From Flexamia atlantica (Eukaryota > Arthropoda > Insecta > Hemiptera > Cicadellidae), in the NCBI GenBank assembly GCA_035578135.1, contig JAQJVK010000006.1, forward strand, positions 12,305,501-12,369,500: a DNA stretch of 64,000 nt, read 5' to 3'. Numbering within the stretch: position 1 is the stretch's first letter; the number at the start of each line of letters is the position of its first letter. The translations under genes were made by a program, and so were the position numbers. Below the pieces are notes generated by a model. That model searched no databases and had not been told where the DNA came from. It saw only the letters and a list, made by a program, of their open reading frames with translations. Of the stretch, positions 58,200 through 64,000 are shown in pieces.

Positions 58200-59970
58200 G
58201 AAGTTTTGGTTTTGAGGGTACAATTACATCTGTATAAACATAAGCTTAAAGATTTTGGTATGAGTTTTAGATCTGATCCTCGCCCAATAATTAATCTTAT
58301 GGCCCATGGATAAATTATAATATCCTTGTCCATTCTACAGCCCAGTGGGGGGGGTGGGGAAATCTAAAAATATATCAAAGGTGAATCAAAATCGATATAT
58401 TGTTGATATTTCTTCGGCGTTACTATTTTCAGTTATCATGAGAATATAGATATTGGGTTTACAATCTGATCTTCATCATTTGCAAAATTTAGGCCTATCT
58501 TTGCCAAGTTAAATCATGATGAGAATACCGTTTATTACAAAATTCCAGCTAAGACACTTTATCCAACCACCAACATAACCTGTACAGGGACAAAGTCTAC
58601 ATATAAGTTCCTCACACCATCTTATGAAGATAACATTATTATAAAATATATTCACACTTAAAAGGAAAACTGTGCATACCTTAAATGTATAAGGAAATTC
58701 TGGATTTCAAACACGTAGGTAAGTGTAAAAACCTAAACTATCATCTTGAGAGTTGGGTAACCTTATTACTACAGGATAAACTTACCTAATTTGGTTACTT
58801 GTATTGTATATTCCATCAACTGGGCTGTATAACAATTATTTCTGCTTATAATGCCTACTTTGTAAGTCCGACATTGATATTATAAACTTGTTACGGTCCT
58901 GACTTGGCGTCTTGAGGGTCTTCACGAAATCACGATACCAATCAAAATAACTTAATTCCAGAGACCGTCAAATGTGCAATTCAACAGCAGTCTGATCATA
59001 AATCAAAAACAATATCTCTAGGAGTATTCTTTATTTTTATCCTTTTATTCTTTAACTTTCGCTTTAGCTTTAGCATTCACAAGCGCTATCGCAGCACAGC
59101 AGTAAATGAAATGTAGCAAATTAAATGCAGATTTTCATGCTATGCAGACACTGTTGTAATTCAATTCGTGATAAATAGATAACTTGTAACAGATATATTT
59201 AACACCATAAATTAAATAGCTTGGACAATGGTTAGTACGCCATAAAACAAAGTTAACACAACCTACAACCACAACTACAAATGCCAGACAAACGACATTA
59301 TTTTGACATTTGACAGCTCAACAAGCCAGACTTTTTGACGGGTGACGACGACTGCCGAAGTCAAAAGTTCAAATCAGCAACCAAATAAATATTGTAAACT
59401 AAAAAATAAAATATTGAATCAAAAAATTAACAACCTACTCATCGATTAGATCATTCCTCAAGATATAAAATTGATGCCGTTTAAGTTTCATAATTTTTAA
59501 TCTAATAATAAAAGAGGAGTTAAACTACATAAGTGATTCTTGAGTTGAGAATAAGACTCTCTAACGTTCGTCAATTACGGTCTTAAAAATTGTATTTACA
59601 TTTATACGTAAAAAATATAGTCAATAAAAAAACAAATCATCCGATAAAGAACGCTGATATTAATGACTAAATTCAATGCTATTATCAACCTGGGAAACAA
59701 AAGGAAAGGAAAAACAAACAAAAATAAACATAGGTAATTGGCTTTGAGAACAGCCCTCAACAGACATCAAGTTCCAGTTCCAGATCAAATTAAAGCTCTT
59801 TGGAGCTCTGTAGCAATAACACCATGAAGGGTACTCATGTGGCACTGCCTGCCAACCTTACATCTGGTGCCGGAGGCGGGGCTTCACCTGACACTCTAAT
59901 TAAAAAAAGTATAGAGGACAAAAAGCCACAACACGGATCGTTTTAAAACGGTACCTTGGCGAATGCCTAA
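58200..59970. other. Mostly featureless; a weak GC-rich exon candidate at 59833-59895
   Basis: A start-like context AACACCATGA at about 59820 opens a 41-codon plus-strand ORF with a Gly/Ala-rich stretch (HVALPANLTSGAGGGASPD), the only GC-rich spot here. Without splice or homology support I do not call it a gene. Minus ORF 59660-59845 overlaps it. Confidence 0.25.
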
Positions 59971-59974
59971 AATA

Positions 59975-60808
59975 CCGGGTGTCTCACCTAAAGTGAACCG
60001 ATAGCAAACTTTTTTATTATAAATCTGACAAAGAATTTCTTATGGGAGACTTCCCTTTATTTTTAAAGCTGCTTTTTGGAGTGACTTCGAAATTTATAAA
60101 TATGGCATCCATTTTCCAATATGGCGGACAACTTTGATTTTTCTTATGGAACATCCTGTATTTTATGGCATTTTTTAATTTAACGCTTAATTTGAGGAAC
60201 TTTTCATTCCTTATAATCTTTTCCTAAGCCCATTGGTTCAGGAGATATGAGCAGTTAAAGTTTGATTTTTTCCCATTTAAAAAGCATTGTGTCCATTTAA
60301 CTATGTCATCCCATGTATTCCTTATGGAGTAAAAGCATATTTAAAATATTAAATTTCTACGAGTGAATCTCAACTAAAAATTATTTTATAATTAAATCTC
60401 AACTAAAGTCACATTTTAAGATACTTTTAATCCTTGGCATGTATTATTAAACCCAACCGTTTTCGATACACAGACTACCAACAATTTCCCAATGCATTTT
60501 TAATGGGAAAAAATCAAACTTTAACTGCTCTTACCTCCTTAACCATTGGGTTTAGGAAAAAATGACAAAGAATAAAAAGTTACTAAAATGACTGACGTGT
60601 AAAACCCAAAAAAGCCATAAAATACAGGTTGTTCTATAAGAAAAATCAAAGTTGTCCACCATATTGGAAAATGGCGGCCATATTTTTAAATTTCGTTGTG
60701 ACTCCAAAAACCAGCTTTAAAAATAAAGGTTAGTCCCCCTTAAGAAGTTCTTTGTCAGATTTATAATAAAAAAGTTAGCTATTGGTTCACTTTAGTTGAG
60801 ACACGCGG
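59975..60808. mobile_element. Fold-back element C, 'CCGGGTGTCTC' ends, TA target
   Basis: Arms of about 318 bp (59975-60292 and 60490-60808) are inverted copies around a spacer of about 195 bp, with TA on each outer side. The first 16 bases match element A at all but one position (CMGGGTGTCTCACCTA), but the interior differs, so it is another family of the same group. It contains the AATATGGCGG/CCGCCATATT words seen in the other fold-backs. Confidence 0.88.
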
Positions 60809-60811
60809 TAT

Positions 60812-62160
60812 ATCTAAAACAGCGTTAACGAACGCAGCTTCGAGGTTCAAAGTACACATAATTAGTTTTTAAGCTTTATTTTGATAATAAAATCAGTATT
60901 TGACCGTAAGCAGTTTTAGCTGTAGTACTCAATGCACAAACATACGGCTACATCATTGTTAAGAAAATCTAATTTCGTTCATATTGCAATGTGAAATAGG
61001 TTTTTAAGCCAAAGCAAATGGGAGGCAGATTGTCTGGCCATGGTGGCGTGATATTCGTACATGCTAAACCGCCAACTTGTGAACGGTTATCAAGGCTTTT
61101 GATACGTGACTTACACCTTCAAGACCAAGTAATGTTTATCCCTACCACTAGCATGCAAAGCGTTGCATTACTTGACTAAGTACAGACCACCAAACTGTTT
61201 ATTTTCAGCTATTTCGCAGCACGATGGATATAATATCATTGCATTAAATATTTTCCCTTGATAGCATTGATAGGTTATACTGTCACACCTAATCTTGTAT
61301 GGTAGCGTTACCACGTCCTTCCGTCCTTCTGAAAACAGGCCCGGTTTTGTCACTTTCGCAAGACTATAGTAAGAGGAGAGGAGAGGTTACTATTCTAAAA
61401 GCATAAAAATTACTTTTGACGTTACGATTTCTTACGTAGACCTTGAACACGTGTGCGTCTTTTATTCGTGAACATTTAATGCCTTGTGCCTGAGTGAGTT
61501 GAGCGAAGACTTTTGAGGAAGAAGCTGCCTTTTTGGTCTAGACATACTTTCGTAGTACCCTGTTTCCGTCACTGCGCTTAATAATTACGAATGGATTGAC
61601 GTTATTCACAAAATTTGAAAATTTGCTGCATATCCTTGTAACTTGAAATTTTTATTTTTCTTAATTTTTTTAAATTATGAAAATCAATTAGTTTTGAGTT
61701 TTTTATTCAGTTTTTATACCTTGCGGGTTTTTCTTTTATTATTAAGAGGTTATAGAGACAAAAAGGCAGTATTGCTGAATGATATCAGGGTAATTCTATA
61801 CAAATCTGAAAAAATAACCGATATATTTCTATGTTCACTTGCTTTAGCCGTCTTTTTTGCAGGGATAATGAAGACTTAATACACTGGAACCTTTTTGCAC
61901 TATTTATATTTTAAAGATAACAGCATTAAATCATGTATCCTAACTTTTCCCCATTTTAGGATATTCATTTTAAATACAACTTTTTGATTCGTTTTGACAA
62001 ATAATAAGATGTTGGGAAAAATCGTTGGTTTCCGATTATCTCATCAAATTACCTTTTAACATTTTAATTTGTTAAAAGTTAATTATAAAAGTCTGCTTAA
62101 TGTTACAAGTATTGTTTTGAATTGCAGTTGCTAATTGATTCTGCTACAAAATCGTGTACA
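60812..62160. other. No gene seen
   Basis: AT-rich sequence with short chance ORFs only. Confidence 0.4.
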
Positions 62161-62166
62161 ATATAA

Positions 62167-62310
62167 TTATACATAAATCAAAAGAAATATATTAAGAGAC
62201 TTAGGGATGAAAGCAAAGATGCCGCTCATGTATAATTCAGAAACGGCGAGGTTTAGAATACAATATGGCAGAAGCTTAGAGTTACGTCCTCTGCTGGGAG
62301 AACTATCCAT
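62167..62310 (-). pseudogene. GPCR TM2-like island (isolated)
   Basis: The minus-strand frame reads SKLLPYCILNLAVSELYMSG, then IFAFIP. It aligns without gaps to the TM2 exon of the receptor in this window (LRAFLINLAVSDVTMAIFSIP) around NLAVS, with the TM2 aspartate replaced by Glu. The island begins with ATG in frame and runs into AT-rich sequence with a stop. Possible acceptor CCCAGCAG|AGG; no good donor. It may be a relic of a tandem paralogue or chance; no TM1 or TM3 partner exon was found. Confidence 0.25.
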
Positions 62311-62960
62311 GGACTGGGTCAAGTGGAGATGATATGTAACCTTGTTATTGGCGAAACTTTTTGATTTCGGAAAAGTTATCTAATACTTATTTAAATGCTA
62401 GGGATTATTTTGTGATTAAGACTCCTCCTTAGTTCTGAGCCGTTTTCAATACCTTAAGTGTCACTGGACAGAGCTCGGCGGGGTGTTGAAGGAAATAAAA
62501 TTTATTCAGGTTAGACTTGAGGATACCCCTAGGAACCCTTAAAGTTTCGAATTCGTCCTTAAGATTTATCATGGGAATAGAAATTTCAAGGAACAGCTTA
62601 TAACAATAAACATTGTTTTAATATCAGATTAAGACAAAATAAGGCTGCTAGCAGCGCGTGTCCACGAGTTGTTATAATTGAAAATTATAATCTTAATTTG
62701 TACATAACGAAACTGTGAGATCGTTTTTCTTTGCGACAAAATAACGGCTTTCAATAAAAATTAATAAATGCTGAGTATTTAAAAAGATTTTTGGGTTTAA
62801 AAAGTCTTGTAGTATCAGCTTAATTCAACTTACTTATCAAAAAATATATCATTTTAAAAAGTGACTCAAACAGTGTTTCTTACAGGCATTAAATCTAATC
62901 GTCAATTTTACATGGAAAGTTAATAGAAATAAAAGACGTCTTATAACACGTAATAGAATA

Positions 62961-63082
62961 TTACGCAACTAGTGCGGGAAGTAGGTGTTTATACGTGCAA
63001 GCATGATAGTTCACGCGCGACGCTTACGGAGCGCGGGAATGTCATGCGAGCAACGTAAACACCTTCCCGGATGAGTTGCGTA
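62961..63082. repeat. Imperfect cruciform of about 122 bp
   Basis: ACGCAACTAGTGCGGGAAGT, then GGTGTTTA..GCATGA..GTTC.CGCGC pairs with its inverse ending GAGTTGCGTACG. CpG-rich centre (CGCGCGACGCTTACGGAGCGCG). It shares a core with the structure at 46726-46822. Confidence 0.6.
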
Positions 63083-63084
63083 CG

Positions 63085-64000
63085 ATGGTTTTCGTGACAC
63101 TACCGGCAACAAATATACAGGGCAAGTAAAAAACAACACTTCTATAAAAGTTAAAAGATTAAAAAAATATTAAATAAACTGTAAAGAGAAAATACGAACA
63201 AAACTATATTTATCTGTGCGGGGGAGATAACAAAAAGCGTTATCTCTGCTGTTCAGCGACCGAGTAAGCATTTCAAGGAATACGTCTTATCGTCAAACAG
63301 ACGGCAACAATTGATTAAATAATAGTGCTCTTTATTAACTTATCGCTATTAACTGTACGTAGTCGCAACCTGGGAAACCACAAGTTGTTGAAAATGCAAA
63401 GACAAAAGTAAAAAGACGAAAGTCAAAAGACCTGTCAAAGCAGTCAGCATAGTGTAGTAAGTTTTACAAAGCTAATTATTGTATCTACACTGTGTCCCAG
63501 AGGAGCAGGCTGCAACTGGAATCTGTTGCGTTTGCGAATGTCTCTAGCTGAAGAGGCGAATTGAAGCCGAAACAGAACTACAAGCCAAAGATAACAAATG
63601 ATCTCCTAGAGCGTAAGAATAAGTTTGTGTCTGCCAAAACGATTTTGCGACAAGGCTTTGCTCTTCTAATACCTTTGGTAAACCAGTTTACCAGCACGTC
63701 ATCCGCCAAATTACACATTTTTTCGTTACCTTGCAACGAATTCGTCACCTTGATTCATGATTCATTTCTGCAGCAGTTGCTTTTAAAATGTTGTTCTGAA
63801 CCGACCGAAGTTTGAAAAAAAACCTCCTACCAGTTTAGTTAAAATTGAGGGAAAACAGTTTAGTTAAAATTGAGATATGGTCGTCATAGTTAAAATGTGT
63901 TTGTTGTGTTTATGTATAATGTATGTAAATTGTGTGATATACTTTTTTTTCTCGAGTTGGCAACATTGAGCATTTACCGCACTCACCGCACTCGTGCGGT
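63085..64000. other. Right edge of window, no gene supported
   Basis: The 84-aa plus-strand ORF at 63561-63815 has no recognised domain. The last 16 bases (ACCGCAC-TC-GTGCGGT) form a perfect small hairpin at the window edge. Confidence 0.35.

Overview
The window looks like arthropod, most likely insect, nuclear DNA. It is AT-rich, genes are split by long introns with GT/AG borders, the few coding islands are much more GC-rich than their surroundings, and the rest is crowded with terminal-inverted-repeat (TIR) elements, fold-back elements and LINE debris. There is no bacterial-style gene organisation. The species cannot be named from the sequence alone.

The one clear gene is a class-A (rhodopsin-like) neuropeptide-type G-protein-coupled receptor on the minus strand, in six coding exons between 16731 and 1693. 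Every junction was checked for reading phase, and together the exons give 327 codons covering TM1 to TM7. The C-terminal tail exon(s) and the promoter are not identified. Intron 5 holds the most unusual structure in the window. Nine tandem copies (104-105 bp) of the 3' end of exon 5, each still carrying its 5' splice donor, lie directly downstream of the genuine exon. The first two are in frame, so donor choice could in principle lengthen intracellular loop 3 by 35 or 70 residues. Most substitutions between copies are synonymous.

At the left edge (1-930) is a compact unit with a TATA/initiator promoter, two small overlapping ORFs, a poly(A) signal, a 3' hairpin and then a perfect 24-bp palindrome with CRE/ETS/E-box/CCAAT-like motifs. 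It may be a virus-like or transposon-like insertion, or two adjacent small loci.

From 16.7 to 64 kb there is no confidently identified host gene. Mobile elements include three members of a 'CMGGGTGTCTC' fold-back family (6149-6911, 33685-35109, 59975-60808); a 1.3-kb fold-back (8604-9920) nested in a dispersed repeat whose unoccupied copy is at 29.65-29.95 kb; a 2.2-kb element with about 290-bp TIRs carrying a broken, internally deleted gene with a cysteine-rich tail (22341-24580); a dead APE-type LINE (45.9-42.4 kb, minus) interrupted by a fold-back element built of CTATAA-type repeats with an 8-bp target duplication; hAT-type elements (one with a perfect 8-bp target duplication); pogo-like MITEs; a tRNA-derived SINE; and several smaller MITEs. 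Two weak coding islands on the minus strand deserve checking: an adenylyl-cyclase-like membrane exon at 48.9 kb and a GPCR TM2-like island at 62.2 kb.
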